Source: Larix kaempferi
Taxonomy: Eukaryota > Streptophyta > Pinopsida > Pinales > Pinaceae
Length of the DNA stretch: 64,000 nt
Assembly: GCA_027924585.1 (NCBI GenBank)
Contig: BSBM01000964.1
Span: 4,848,501 to 4,912,500, forward strand
Reading direction: 5' to 3'
Shown here: one piece after another, positions 33,756-44,892 of the stretch
Numbering within the stretch: position 1 is the stretch's first letter
Layout: every line of letters starts with the position of its first letter
Translations under genes and position numbers: made by a program
Notes under the pieces: model-generated
Database searches by the model: none
Seen by the model: only the letters and a program-made list of their open reading frames with translations
What the model was told of the DNA's origin: nothing

Positions 33756-34262
33756 CACTAGGTTTTTTGGACCCAAAATGTGACAGCCAAAAAGTCAGAT
33801 TTTCAACGTATGGTGGTCGGATAGCCGACAACCTGCCTATTTTTTTAACGTCGGTCAAAATTCGGCTAAGATATGATGGTGGGATGGTCGTTGGATATCC
33901 GACACCTCTTCCGAGTCAGACTTCCGACCATCTAGCACTTAATAGGAAGTTGGATATCCGACCACATTTCCATGTGGAAATGGCCGATATGCGACGTTCC
34001 TTTCCATCGGATGTGTGGCAATGATGTCAGATATCTTTGGCCTTGTCATCGGATATCCGACGACATATCACACCTGGAAATGGATGAAATACGACGTTGA
34101 ATGTTGTCGGAGGTATGGCACAAACATCGGATTTCTTCATTGCAGGAGTCGGATATCTGACGACATGTACATGAGAAAATACCTGGAATCCGACGTCCCT
34201 TTCTGTCTGAGTTATGGCCAGAACGTTGGTTTAGGGGTTTTTTGTCATCAGATATCCGACTA
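33756..34262 (+). repeat. Possible second CACTA-type end with GTCGGATATCCGAC repeats
   Basis: CACTAGGTTTTTTGG starts at 33756. It is followed by about seven spaced copies of a palindromic motif whose ideal form is GTCGGATATCCGAC (near 33812, 33890, 33948, 34047, 34149 and 34246, some with one mismatch), many continuing as GACAT. The arrangement copies that of the first CACTA element: terminus followed by palindromic subterminal repeats. No matching right end is visible up to 64000, so the target duplication cannot be tested. If real, the transposase-like gene at 36468-40177 would lie inside this element. Confidence 0.45.
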
Positions 34263-34684
34263 CCATATGATATTTAAAAAAAAATACACTATAATTTGGA
34301 TCTCACGAAGAGAGTCATGTTGGCTTTCCACTCAACATAGTTGATTCAAAGTTGACTCTTCATCCTCGTCATTTGACATCTATACGAGTATGTCTGTGGT
34401 CACATCTAATTCAGTCTCTGAACTGTGGAAACTCTTTGGCCATTTTCACCCTGTAAATTGCAGGATTCTTGCAAACACAAACCACTATGTTACGCTAACT
34501 TCTTTCAGGGCTTTGTTACATTTGTTTGTAAGATTTTTCATCACTTTGTTACAAGAATATTACTGACCTAAAAGTACACTTGATAGGTTTGGATGGAACA
34601 AATTACCGTGGAAATCCTCTTTATGTTCATTCTCGAGTGACTCAATATTAACAATTCCCATTATCACAAGGGGATACATAAAGT
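34263..34684. other. Non-coding stretch
   Basis: No gene or repeat recognised. Confidence 0.5.
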
Positions 34685-35690
34685 TAGAAAAGGAAAATAA
34701 AGAAAACATATAAAGGGATACGTAAAGTTGACAAAGGAAAATAAATATAATCTATAATTTGCATCGAAAAAATAACAGGGTACGAACTGAACTGAGGAGA
34801 TTCGAACCTACGACCTATGTCTAGTCCCAAGGCTACCACCTTCAATCCTGACCTTATCAATCAATTCACATCTCCATTTTCTCTCATACAACTTCGCACA
34901 ACCATTTATTTCGACACCCAATACTCGTCATTCGTTCTACATGCATTTCACTATGCAACTGTCTCAGATTCTCACTGCGTTTTCCCTCAATTAGTTTCTC
35001 AATTCAATATGACCCACGCCCGCCATCCAATGAGTGTTTCTAGCGGCCTCGATTTTCATCCTGGAAATGGTGATGATTCATGGTATTATGTTTCCCTTCA
35101 GCTGCAATATGGAAAACGTATAGTTCACTGCGAAGGTTTGTCTGAAAAATGTGACGGTTTGGGTTCCATTACCCTAGAGCAATTCCTCAAAGTGACCTCC
35201 GAACCACGCGTCTTTTAGAACCCAAACCATGACATTTGTTAGACAAACCTTCATAGTGAACTTTGAGTTTGTCATATTGCATTCGAAGGGAAACATAATA
35301 CCATGAATCGTCACCGTTTCCAGGATGAAACTCAAGACTGCTGGAAACACTCCTTGGACGGTGGGCATGGGTCATGCTGAATTGAGAAACTAATTGAGGG
35401 AAAACGCAATGAGAATTTGAGACGGTTGCATAGTGAAATGCATGCATAATGAATCAAGCTTGAAGGTGGTAGCCCGCCATCTCCCACTGTGAAATGCATG
35501 CAGAATGAATCAAGTTGCTTGAAGGTGGTCTCCCATTGTCAGCTGCACTTCAAGCTTGAAGGTGGTAGCCTTGGGACTAGACATAGGTCGCAGGTTTGAA
35601 TCTCCTCAGTTCAGTTCGTACTCTGTAATGTTTTAAGTGCAAATTATATGTTTTCTTTAATTTCCTATTTTCTTTAATTCCCTAGCATAA
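34685..35690. repeat. Large inverted repeat with tRNA-like promoter box
   Basis: Left arm (about 34685-35185) and right arm (about 35205-35690) are reverse complements with moderate divergence. For example GTACGAACTGAACTGAGGAG at about 34780 pairs with CTCCTCAGTTCAGTTCGTAC at about 35605-35624. The arms encode the same frame in opposite directions (sharing GNGDDSWYYVSL), so the frames come from duplication, not two genes. Read outward, each arm contains GTGGTAGCCTTGGGACTAG and then GGTTCGAATCT or GGTTTGAATCT. These resemble the A and B boxes of a tRNA promoter and suggest a tRNA-derived SINE head. The product, if any, is unknown. Confidence 0.65.
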
Positions 35691-36467
35691 GAGGAGCCAT
35701 TATGAGAAAGTTGCAGCCCTAAAAAATGATGAACATTGACAACAAGCAACATGTTTCTAATTGTTGTTGGTGTATGCTAGATTAGTTGCAAATATCATGC
35801 TTCAGAAGCCAGGCTTAAATGGTAAATATACCATTTTGGAAGGGTTTAATGTGAGGTTAAGGATATTGATTTCAAGGAAATTAAAGAGAAGGTTAAGGAC
35901 ATTGAATCCAGTGCATCATTTACTCAGCCTTTGAAGTTGTGGAAACTCGAAATTGGTTATGATGAGCAACCAAACATCACAATAAGCTCCAAGAAATTGT
36001 CAAACTTTAGATGACACGCGAGTGGGTTATAGAAATCTAGCATCGTATCCATTCATTGAGCTCCTCTCTGTTTCGAGAATAATTTAATATTCTCTACTAA
36101 ACATGGCCAACCACGTGAAGGTGGAAGCTCTTATGGCCCCCCCCCTCACATCACTCTCAATTCCCCATACCCAATGCATGTACTTGAAAAAAACAAATAC
36201 ATGCAAATGCATCCATATTTCATCATGAAACTTCATCTACCATTCATTCAATAAAGACTAACATTCATTAAACCATTGTTTCATTCAGTCAACACATTCA
36301 TACAATAAAAGATAACATTCAATAAACCATTCATTCATTCAGTCAACACATTCATTCAATAAAAGATGACATTCAATAAAGGTAACAATTTACTACACTA
36401 AATCATTAAACCATTCATTCATTCATTAGGCCAAAAATCATGGATGATATATTATTATAAAAAATAA
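35691..36467. other. Non-coding stretch downstream of the chimeric gene
   Basis: No gene seen. Short local repeats of ATTCATTCAATAAA-type phrases occur at about 36240-36430. Confidence 0.5.
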
Positions 36468-38625
36468 TTAGAAAACTTTTTTCCAGTCACTTCTTTTTAG
36501 TGGTAAATAATCTATAAGAGGAGCATCTGCATCTGGACTTTCCCTTCTAGTTCTTTTTTTTTCATCAGGCACTTGTGGTGATGTCTGCATCCTAGAGTGC
36601 TGATCTAGATGTGGATTGTGTGGAAAGGGGTTTGGATTTGCTGCAACAATGTGAAAATGTTACATCGTTGTATTTTGCATTGTAATGACAAGTATTTAAT
36701 TTTAAAAAAACATTGCAAAGGTTTTTTTTACCTGGTGTAGCCACCTCATGTTGTTCATGTTCTTGTCCAAGCTCAACCTGTACAGTTTCACCCTCTACAT
36801 GCTCTGCAGTTGAAATATGGTGAACTACAATTAATGTTCACCATTTGCAATGCTATACATAAAATTGTAGCATATGAATAAATTCATTACCAGGATTCAA
36901 AGCATGATATTCGATTTGTTGTTGTCCCTTCTTGACATTAGGGGGATCATTGCTTTCTCGCTCAAAACGGAGTCAATATTTTTTGTCAAGTATTTATAAC
37001 GAATAGATTGCACAAGCAATAAATCTTCATTAAAGTATATAGATTCTATTTACCTATGCACCAGATGGATTGGTAACAGAAGACTGTGTTTTCCCAGACA
37101 AGCTTTTTCGGCGTTCAACAATAGCTCCAAAGCCTTGCTTGAAGCCAAGCTTCATGTCTTCCTCAGTGGCCTCTTCATTGAATCATTCGACCTGCATATT
37201 TGCATAACATCGTTAATTAACATTTTCCGGTGCAATAAAACGAAAAATAATTTGCAATTTATTATTTGTATGCATTATTAGTTTTTTGAAACTTACAATT
37301 CGTGCCACCAAATTCGAATAACCACCAGGCCCAAGCTTGTGCTGACCTATTTTTTCTAGTCTTGCCTTTGTGGCCTTTAATGTGTCTGGCAGCCTATGCA
37401 AGTGTTGAAATACGTTAGATGTTCTAAGTTCAATATAGAAATCAATAATAATAAGGTTTAGAATTACATTGCGAAAAGTATTGCATACCTCCCTGTGCCT
37501 GGTGGTATCTTTCCTTCTCTTCTTTGAGCCCTCTCCTTTCCATCCTCCACTAGAGCTCTCCACTCCATTGCTGGAATCATTGGAGGGCGCTCATACCTAG
37601 GGTTTATTTCCAGGTGGGTCTTATATTGGTCTTGGACAACCTTGATATGTTGTCTAGCCTTTCTCAGGACCTCGGCTTGATTGAAGGTCTTGTCGCCGAA
37701 CATGCCAACCAACCAATTATTGAGTTCATCTTTTAAAAATTTCGGTTGTCTATCCCACCTTGTTCGGATGGTGGGTGTGAAGATATCCAAGGATGCATCA
37801 TTCATTTGTTTATAGAAAAATCATTTCCTGCAAAACGATCATGCCATGATCATATTTATTTGAAAAATAATGTTCTATCGGTATATTACAATGAAATTAG
37901 AAACACTAACTTGATCAACGTATATTAATTACCTGGGATCTTATCAATCTTTATTGGGACAAGATTTTTTTCCACCAAAAATGTTGCCTCCATTGTTCCC
38001 ATGCTAGTGACATGGGAAGATCTTGGAAATGTAGCTAGGTCGATATCAATATTACTAGGATTCTTGGTGTCGACCCTTTCTTCTGGACGATCCGGTGTGC
38101 GTCGGTCACTAGCGACTGGTGCACTCACAGTTGGGGTCCGTGGTGTGTCAGAACATGTTTCCGATTGTTCAGTCAACAACAATGGTGAAGGAGTCGATGC
38201 ACATAGAGTCGTTTACTCATGATTCCATGTCTCTCCACGAGCCTCGCTGGGGCCAACACCGCCTTGACCACTATTGTGTGGTATCCGATAATTCTGTAAA
38301 TACAAACCACATCATATACGTTCAGCACTATCTATAAAAGAGAAAATTATAAAGTTATAAATGAATTATTTTATGATTCAAGATTCCTCAACTTACTCGC
38401 AAGGATTCAGATTTTCGTCCCAGTAATTCAATCCTTTCCCTAATCTGGGTTGTCTGCGGATCCTTGATTAGAAGAGAAACGATTTCCGCACTATATTTTT
38501 CCAACATTTTGTCTATAATCTTAAACGGACTTGTGGCTTCACCAATTATGTCTGAATCTTTAAGCATCTCAGCCACTTCAAGATCTACTGAATATTCTTG
38601 CGATTCTATTTCAAACAACGATTCA
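36468..38625 (-). pseudogene. TNPA-like (Ptta/Transposase_24-like) exons of the chimeric gene
   Basis: The frame runs from SESLFEIES through a Pro/Thr-rich linker to the core: TRWDRQPKFLKDELNNWL, NQAEVLRKARQHIK, YERPPMIPAMEWRALVEDG, KARLEKIGQHKLGPGGYSNL and EEDMKLGFKQGFG. The ordered set Trp-x-W/R segments, ARLEKxxxHxxGxGGYxxL and a downstream acidic/basic tail is characteristic of plant En/Spm-associated proteins, which bind subterminal repeats in CACTA elements. The last exon ends PLIDYLPLKRSDWKKVF. Splice phases agree between every neighbouring pair except for the one-base loss in exon 37489-37827. The family name is inferred from memory of pattern, not a search. Confidence 0.6.
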
Positions 38626-39452
38626 CTGGGATGCAACAAAAGATTAATAAAACACTACTCAGTTCTATCATGATAGATTCCTAAAATTATATGAACAAAA
38701 AAATCTATCATGATAGATTCCTAAAATTACAACTAGGTTTACTTGGTGCCTGGACGATGGTGTCGTCTGATCCATAGCTGTGGACTTGCCCTGATCATCG
38801 GGCCCCTGCAAAAAAAAGTAGAAAACATTATCAAAACGAAACCACTATACACATGAAAAATACATAACAAAATAAAAACATAGAGGATCATGATCCACTC
38901 ATTGGATCGATGATAATAGGTGACTTGCCCTGATCCGATAATATCTTGGAGCTGCACCTTACAGATACCTAAATCAAAAACATAGTGAAAGTCACCTAAA
39001 CGAATCCAAAACTAATCATGAAAAAACACATCGATTAAAAACTATTATTAAGTATTATATTTTTAATATTACAAAGACGTATACCTATTGCGTCAAGGGT
39101 ACTGTGACCCTTGCAGAACCGTATTGCATAAAAAACATAGAGAAAATTACGTAAATGAAATAATTAGATAACATTATAGAAACGAAACCAATATACTAAT
39201 AATGAAAAAACAAAGGAAAAAAACAAACTATTTTTTCTTATTATATTTGCACTATTACAAAGATGCATACCTGATTCCTCGAGGAAGATGTACTCCTATG
39301 ACCATCTGCTGGCAGGGTTTTATCCCAATCACTAGCCTACGAAGTAAATATGGAAAATTTAAACGAAATAAACTAACGAAAAAATCCTTAATATGTTAAA
39401 TTCATTAATAAAATGTTGGGTAAAATGTTATATGTACCACTCCCATATTAAC

Positions 39453-40177
39453 CTTTTTTGTATCTACTCGATTCAAATTGTAATTAATAAGCAACTCTTC
39501 CCCTGTAGATATTGATTTAATGGCAACTACAAAAACATGGTTTCCTTCACGCCCCTCAAATTCACAGTTTGGTTGCTTAATTGTAGACCCTGGTTGCGTA
39601 TTGTTTATAAACCCCGCAATATTCCCTGTGGCCTTTGGCCTTCCGTCCATGTACAACGTTGCTCCTTTATTTTGATTTTTGTCTTTCAACTGTAAATAGT
39701 TTGTTGATAATCAATAGCTACACATAATTTTTGTAAATTGGACCAGGCGCATACAATTTATGTAGTTGTAACAGGGTCCAACATACTCCATCAATTCTAT
39801 ACATGTGCCGTAAGGGACCGTTATGCCATCCATGAAAAACAACCCGAAACCATGTATTGATGATGGTGCTATTCGATATATCCTCTCGTTCACACAAAAA
39901 TATGTGTTCGTTTGAGGAAGATCCTTGGGTACCCATTGTTTCACTAAATGTCTATACCTCAAGGGCACCTCGACGTCTTTTTTGTCTCATCACCATAGGA
40001 AAATGACCCCCTTTGACCGTGAAAAAATTCATTGCGTTTATGGAATTTTCTTCTGATCTTTTGATATCTAGTTGATACAACTCTTCTAGACCTACTGGAT
40101 GTCTCACTTTCCTCTAGCCTTCCTAAACTCCCCTCGCTCGAGGAAGACAGATCTGACAAATACCTGTTTGGTTCTAC
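39453..40177 (-). pseudogene. SET-domain exons of the chimeric gene
   Basis: The first exon reads from VEPNRY through a Ser/Arg-rich linker into RIAPSSIHGFGLFF and ELMEYVG, the start of a SET fold (typically SxIHGxGLFA and EYxGE). The second exon (39453-39689) has GATLYMDG, GNIAGFINNT, QPNCEFEGREG, HVFVVAIKSIS and GEELLINYNL. These correspond to the GNxxRFINHSC, NC and GEELxxxY motifs of SET methyltransferases. The usual NHSC is NNTQ here, so activity is doubtful. The frame shifts between SYGDETKK and VEVPLRY at six A residues. The intron between the halves would be only about 54 bp if the donor is at 39746, which is weak. Confidence 0.75.
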
Positions 40178-40492
40178 CTGCACCGTGGGAAAAAAGTTTA
40201 GATACGACCATAAGGCATAGCGCCTATTAAAATGTGACGTGTAGCGCCTTTTATAATGTTACTTGATCCTCATTCCATTTCTCAACATGTAGGCATTCAA
40301 GCGGCCAGGAAGATGATCACTTTATCTTTCTTATGAGTACAAATTCACACAATTATGAGCTTTCTTTTATTTCTACTTTGGGTCTTGACTCCCATATCAA
40401 ACCATCCAACTATCAGCTTTGTTGTCATGGCCCTAAAGTCTCTCTCATCCCATCAATTTGGGTTCATCACCTCGGTAATTGAAGTATAGTCA
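40178..40492. other. Short gap between the chimeric gene and element B
   Basis: No feature recognised. Ends with AGTCA (40488-40492), the probable left target duplication of element B; the right flank reads AGTCG (54895-54899). Confidence 0.5.
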
Positions 40493-41084
40493 TGTTAAAG
40501 TTTGAGCATTAATTCACAATAATCTAGGATCTTTACTGAGAGAACAACATGTACATTATATCAATGCATATCAATCATAACAAGCATGTCAATCATCACA
40601 AGAATCAAAAGCATGAGAGACAATAGACACAAAGTTTCCGTGGGGAAAACCCTAAGGTGAAAAACCCCACAACTTCCTCAGAGATAGATAGAGAAATAAC
40701 TCAACCAAAGTACAACTAAATACACAAAGATAGTATTCTACTAGCAGATAATCCTCTTCCTCACATGTGCACCACTTTCGGAGTGAAGGAAGAATGAGTT
40801 TCTGAGTGATCCAAATAGAGATCTCTCGATCTCTATTTATACTTGTTCTATTTTCCCAATAACCTTATGGGACCGACTTGTCTAGCTAGGTACAATAACC
40901 ACATGTTACATAAATCAGGGCCGACCCCACACATGGTGGTCTAATAACCCATCGGCAAGTTAACACACTTGCGACACTTGTCAATACAAATGATGACACT
41001 TCCGTATAGAGGAATGACACAACTCTATAGGAGTACAATAAATATATAGATGAAATACATTCCAAAGTTACATATACATCAACA
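40493..41084 (-). mobile_element. 3' LTR of element B
   Basis: On the plus strand starts TGTTAAAGTTTGAGC and ends ATACATCAACA. Contains one copy of the GGTCGGCC...TTATTAGACC module in reverse (about 40919-40951) and a reverse TATA box (about 40834-40841). Roughly 4% different by eye from the 5' LTR. Confidence 0.95.
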
Positions 41085-42420
41085 CTCCCTCTTAACAAGG
41101 GAGGTATTTCTCGACACAGATCTGCTAGCACAAGTCTTCTTCTCTGGATCATCATCATCGATGCATCATCATCATCATCATCATCGTCACTGCTGATGTT
41201 ATCTCAACCAATCTCTGAATCTACTCGTCATAGGAAGTTCTACAGAGCCAGTCCTTTTTCATACGGGATGTAGGTGCACCACCTACAGGTCTTCATCATC
41301 ACTGGCCATACTATGGAATCCTCAGGACTTATTACGTGCGTCACAAAACCTTGAAAGAGCATCCCAGGATGTTATGGGTACACAACTCCGACCTGTAGGA
41401 TCTCCCAGGGCACTATTACATGTGACCCCACCACAAAAGCTCGAAAGAGCATCCTAGGATGTTACAGGTACACAACTTCGACCTGAAGGATCTCCCAGAG
41501 CAAAAATTAGATGTGGTCACCACGAAACCTTGCAAGAGCATCCTAGGATGTTACGGGTACACAACTCTGACCTGAAGGATCTCCCAGGGCACAAATTACA
41601 TGTGGTCATGGAAAAACCTCACAAGAGTATCCTAGGATGTTACGGGTACACAACTCCGACCTGTAGGATCTCCCAGGGCCCAAATTACATCCCATAGGAC
41701 AAAACCTTGCAAGAGCATCCCAGGATGTTACGGGTACACAACTTCGACCTGAAGGATCTCCCAGGGCACAAATTACATGTCCTCCCAGAGAAATGTCTCG
41801 AAAGAGCATCCCAGGATGTTACGGGTACACAACTCCGACCTATAGGATCTCCCAGACATGCTCATCTGCACAACCTGTTCCACGGCCACATAGTATCATC
41901 CTGATACTCACCATACATCATCCTGATGTACACATGATCATCCTAATCATCATCACAGCATCGTCCTGATGCATGTCATCTGGAGCAACATCCTGAAGCT
42001 CGTCATCCATGATCATCTTGATCATACAATGCATCCACCTGATGCATACACAGTATCTGCCTAATACATATCATCATACATGATCTACCTGATCATACAA
42101 TGTATTCACCTGATACATATACAAATACATGATCCACCTGATCATACCTGATACATATCAACATACATGATCTGCCTGATCATACAACGTATCCACATGA
42201 TACAAATACAGATACATGGTCCAAGCATCCAACATGATGCGTAAATACATAAATGATCCAACTGATCATATCCAGCATCCAACATGATGCGTACATACAT
42301 AAATGATCCAACTGATCATGTCCAACATCATACATACATTAAAATGTAAATGATCCAACTGATCATACAGAGCAGAAACTAGAACATTATCCTGATGCTC
42401 ATCATCCAGCGCTTACATCC
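41085..42420 (-). repeat. 3' non-coding region of element B with minisatellites
   Basis: At 41340-41870, about six copies of a roughly 90-bp unit with CATCCCAGGATGTTACGG and GATCTCCCAGGGCACAAATT. At about 41920-42370, irregular copies of CACCTGATCATAC and TACATGATCCA phrases. These are the reverse-complement relatives of the arrays in element A but with different unit structure. Confidence 0.8.
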
Positions 42421-42480
42421 ATAGCCATGTGAAGGATCTCCCTTCCACCATTCTAGGAATGGCTACAACAAATGTCTCCA

Positions 42481-42819
42481 TCACTTCTTCCTCGAAGTGT
42501 CATCGATCTGAAGAACACTGAGCCTCTCTCTGAAGTACTCAAACTTCCCTCTGGCTAGTGGCTTCGTCAACACATCTACAATATGCTCGTCCGTCGCAAC
42601 ATACAGGAGCTTCATTGATCCTCTCTGCACCATATCCCTGATATAGTGGATTTTGATCTCTATGTGTTTCGACCTGTCGTGGAACATCGAGTTCTCAGAC
42701 AACTTCACACAACTCTGGTTGTCACAAAAGATACCAGTAGTCTCCAGCGGGAGATCAAATAACTCTGACAGTAGCTTCCGAAGCCATACTGCCTCACAAC
42801 TAGCTGAACAAGCTGCAAC
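42481..42819 (-). pseudogene. C-terminal RNase H of element B, separated by element C
   Basis: Reads from AACSASCEAVW-type residues at the junction to HIEIKIHYIRDMVQ, VLTKPLA and DTSRKK, with TGA at 42481-42483. Its N-terminal half continues at 50029 on the other side of element C. The break falls at the ATACT target duplication of C. Confidence 0.9.
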
Positions 42820-42824
42820 ATACT

Positions 42825-43433
42825 TGTTAAATTTTGAGCATTAATTCATTATACTCTAGGATCTTTGCTGAGAGAATAACATCTACAGTATATCAATGCA
42901 TGACAATCATAATATGACAAGCATCACAAGCATCACAAGAATCAAAAGCATAGAGACAAGAGACACAGAGTTTCCGTGGGGAAAACCCTAAGGTGAAAAA
43001 CCCCACAACTTCCTCAGAGATAGAGAGAGCAATGGCTCAACCAAAATACAACCAAATAACACTGAGATAGTCTCCTAGCAGATGATCCTCCTCCTCCTCA
43101 CAAGTGCGCCACTTTCCAGAGAGAGAGTGAGTTACCTTTTTCGAGTGACTAAAATAGAGATCTCCTATCTCTATTTATACTTACCTTTTTGCCCAGTGAC
43201 CTACTGGGGCCGACTTGTCTACTTAGATACATCCACATTATATTATATATAATTTCGGGCCGACCCCAAATGGTGGTCTAATAACCCATCGGCAAGTACA
43301 CACACTTGCGACACTTGTCAATCCACATGACGACACTTCCTTATAGAGGAATGACACATCTCTTATAAGGGTACAATAAATATATATAAAATATACAGAT
43401 GAAATACATTCCGAAGTTACATATACATCAACA
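42825..43433 (-). mobile_element. 3' LTR of element C
   Basis: Plus-strand start TGTTAAATTTTGAGC, end ATACATCAACA. Carries one reversed GGTCGGCC...TTATTAGACC module at about 43258-43287. Confidence 0.95.
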
Positions 43434-44880
43434 CTCCCTCTTAACTAGGAAGGTATTTCTCGACACAGATCTGCTAGACAAGTCTTCTTCTCTGGATCAT
43501 CGTCATCGATGCATCGTCATCATCATCGTCACTGCTGCTGCTATCTCAACCAATCTCTGAATCTACTCGTCATAGGAAGTTCTACAGAGCCAGTTCTTTT
43601 TCATATTGGATGTAGGCCCACCACCTGCAGGTCTTCATCATCACTGGCCATACTGTGGAATCCTCAGGACATATTACGTGCGTCACAAAACCTGGCTGTA
43701 GCATCCCAGGCTATTACGAGCACACAACTCTACCTGTAGGATCTCCCAGGAGCACATTACATGTGACCCATCACAAAACCTGGCTGAAGCATCCCAGGCT
43801 ATTACGAGCACTCAGCTCTACTTGTCGGATCTCCCAGGATCATATTACATGTGATCTCACCACAAAACCTGGCTGAAGCATCTGAGGCCTTTTTCATCCT
43901 GTCCAGATCTCCTAGGAGCAAATTACATGTGGTCATGGAAAAACCTGGCTGAAGCATCTGAGGCCTTTTTCATCCTATCGAGATCTCCCAGGAGCAAATT
44001 ACATGCCATAGGACAAAACCTCACAAGAGCATCTGCCAGATATCCCAGGGCACCGAATTACATGCCATAGGCAAAACCTCGAAAGACTATCTGCAGATCT
44101 CCCAGGGCACAAATTACATGTCCTCCCAAGCAAAACCTCGCAAGAGCATTTGCCAGATGTCCCAGGGCACCGAATTACATGCCATAGGAAAAACCTCGAA
44201 AGACCATCTACAAATCTCCCAGGGCACAAATTACATGCTTTCCTGCACAACCTGATCCACGGCCACAAAGTATCATCTGATACTCATCATCATCACTGCA
44301 ACATCCTGCTGCATGTCATCTGGAGAAGCTCATCATCCACGATCATCCTGATCATACAATGCATCCATCTGATGCACACATAGATACATGATCCACACAA
44401 TGTATCCATCAACATACATGATCTACCTGATCATACAAAGATACATGATCCACACAATGTATCCATCAGCATCCATGATCTACCTGATCATACAAAGATA
44501 CATGATCCACACAATGTATCCAACAGCATCCATGATCTACCTGATCATACAAAGATACATGATCCACACAATGTATCCAACAGCATCCATGATCTACCTG
44601 ATCATACAAAGATACATGATCCACACAATGTATCCAACAACATCCAACATGATGCGTTCATACAAAATACATACACATGATCCAACCGATCATATCCAAT
44701 ATCCAACATGATGCGTACATACATAAATGATCCAACTGGTCATATCCAGCATCCAACATGATGCGTACATACATAAATGATCCAACTGATCATATCCAAG
44801 CAGAAACCAGAACATCATCCTGATGCCCATTATTCAGCGCTTACATCCACAGCCATGTGAAGGATCCTCCTTCCAACATG
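43434..44880 (-). repeat. 3' non-coding region of element C with minisatellites
   Basis: Copies of CCTGGCTGAAGCATC and CTCGCAAGAGCATTTGCCAG units occur at about 43660-44260. From 44380 to 44640 lie five near-identical units of about 58 bp containing ATGATCCACACAATGTATCC and ATCTACCTGATCATACAAAG; these give an artefactual 107-codon plus-strand frame. Confidence 0.85.
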
Positions 44881-44892
44881 CTTGGAATGGCT

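Larger units (their letters stand above)
36468..40177 (-). pseudogene. Chimeric SET-domain / En-Spm transposase-like gene, spliced, decayed
   Basis: A multi-exon minus-strand gene. Exons with good sites and matching phases: 39453-39689, 39271-39336, 38743-38805, 38397-38625, 37933-38293, 37489-37827, 37297-37393, 37054-37191, 36891-36960, 36732-36803 and 36468-36640 (ends in TAA). The first recognised exon starts at 40177; the joins near 39690-39750 and 38890-39109 are less certain. The N-terminal part is a SET domain, a protein lysine methyltransferase fold. The C-terminal part resembles plant Ptta/En/Spm (TNPA-like) proteins. Lesions: a one-base loss in an A run (39978-39983), TAA at 38213-38215, a one-base loss near 37810, TGA at 37183-37185 and TAG at 37054-37056. 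Upstream exons are not identified; element B lies 316 bp upstream. Confidence 0.7.

Noticed and set aside
34817-35447. Two facing ORFs taken as a gene pair
   Set aside because: They are the two arms of one inverted repeat and encode the same sequence, so they reflect duplication rather than two genes.
44388-44711. 107-codon plus-strand ORF with repeated MIHTMYP peptides
   Set aside because: Artefact of the 58-bp tandem units in the 3' region of element C.
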